Below, piece by piece: positions 63,942 through 64,000 of a stretch of DNA of 64,000 nucleotides. The number at the start of each line of letters is the position of its first letter. Position 1 is the stretch's first letter. The notes beneath the pieces are model-generated. The model was not told where the DNA came from, made no database searches, and worked only from the letters and a program-made list of their open reading frames with translations. The stretch is from Bedellia somnulentella (lineage: Eukaryota; Arthropoda; Insecta; Lepidoptera; Bedelliidae). The translations under genes and the position numbers were made by a program. The stretch covers positions 11,575,912 to 11,639,911 of the forward strand of contig OY755196.1 of NCBI GenBank assembly GCA_963576735.1. Reading direction: 5' to 3'.

Positions 63942-64000
63942 AACATACATACATACATACTTACGGCTATAAATCCCTAAAAGGGTTAGCTAGAGCTTCA
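63942..64000 (-). repeat. Family A, cut by the window end
   Basis: 'catacttacggctataaatc' to 'agctagagcttca'. Confidence 0.8.

Overview
The window is AT-rich, intron-dominated nuclear DNA from an insect, most likely a moth or butterfly. The reasons are short phase-1 exons of an arthropod-type sns/hibris (nephrin-family) Ig adhesion gene, intact arthropod mariner and piggyBac elements, CR1/Daphne-like and RNase H-bearing LINEs, and a heavy load of short retroposons with TATG tails, whose style I associate with Lepidoptera. There is no bacterial or organellar sequence. The species cannot be told from this sequence.

Host gene. Only one host gene is visible, on the + strand: a 5' UTR/signal-peptide exon (15847-16016), an exon for the first half of Ig domain 1 (23451-23600) and an exon for its second half (27054-27233). 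Reading phase carries through both introns. The rest of the protein must lie beyond 64000, so intron 3 is at least 36.8 kb. A decayed duplicate of the third exon lies at 28494-28690. An orphan TATA/Inr/donor arrangement at 49318-49366 may be another promoter.

Repeats. Family labels used below are mine. Family A is a ~245-bp retroposon. Its sense strand starts near TGTAGTGTCGGCTTAGAAT and ends GCCGTGAGTATATG(TATG)n. More than 60 full or partial copies occur on both strands. 'RTE' means 3' ends of an RTE-clade LINE encoding a ...RGRPRRTHLDQ...C-terminus. Family C is a ~378-bp tRNA-derived SINE with a TTATG tail. Family B is a tRNA-derived SINE with a different, TTTCTTTCCTTTA-type body. A, RTE and C share a related 3' end and have target-site duplications of mostly 9-14 bp, which suggests that one RTE machinery mobilises all three.

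Layout. 1-15 kb: family A copies, foldback elements, and a ~2.5-kb composite element (6028-8504) that splits a family A copy. 15.8-28.7 kb: the sns-like exons, with repeats in the introns and a 3.5-copy 315-bp array built around a tRNA-like sequence (25335-26450). 28.7-37.3 kb: retroposons with clear target-site duplications. 37.3-44.9 kb: a 5'-truncated RNase H-bearing LINE (- strand) head to head with a near-complete CR1/Daphne-like LINE (+ strand), whose ORF2 is split by a structurally intact mariner. 45-53 kb: more retroposons and the orphan promoter. 53.4-56.6 kb: a complete piggyBac-type transposon with TTAA sites, terminal repeats and a two-exon intact transposase. 56.6-64 kb: nested retroposons, including one with the inversion signature of twin priming.
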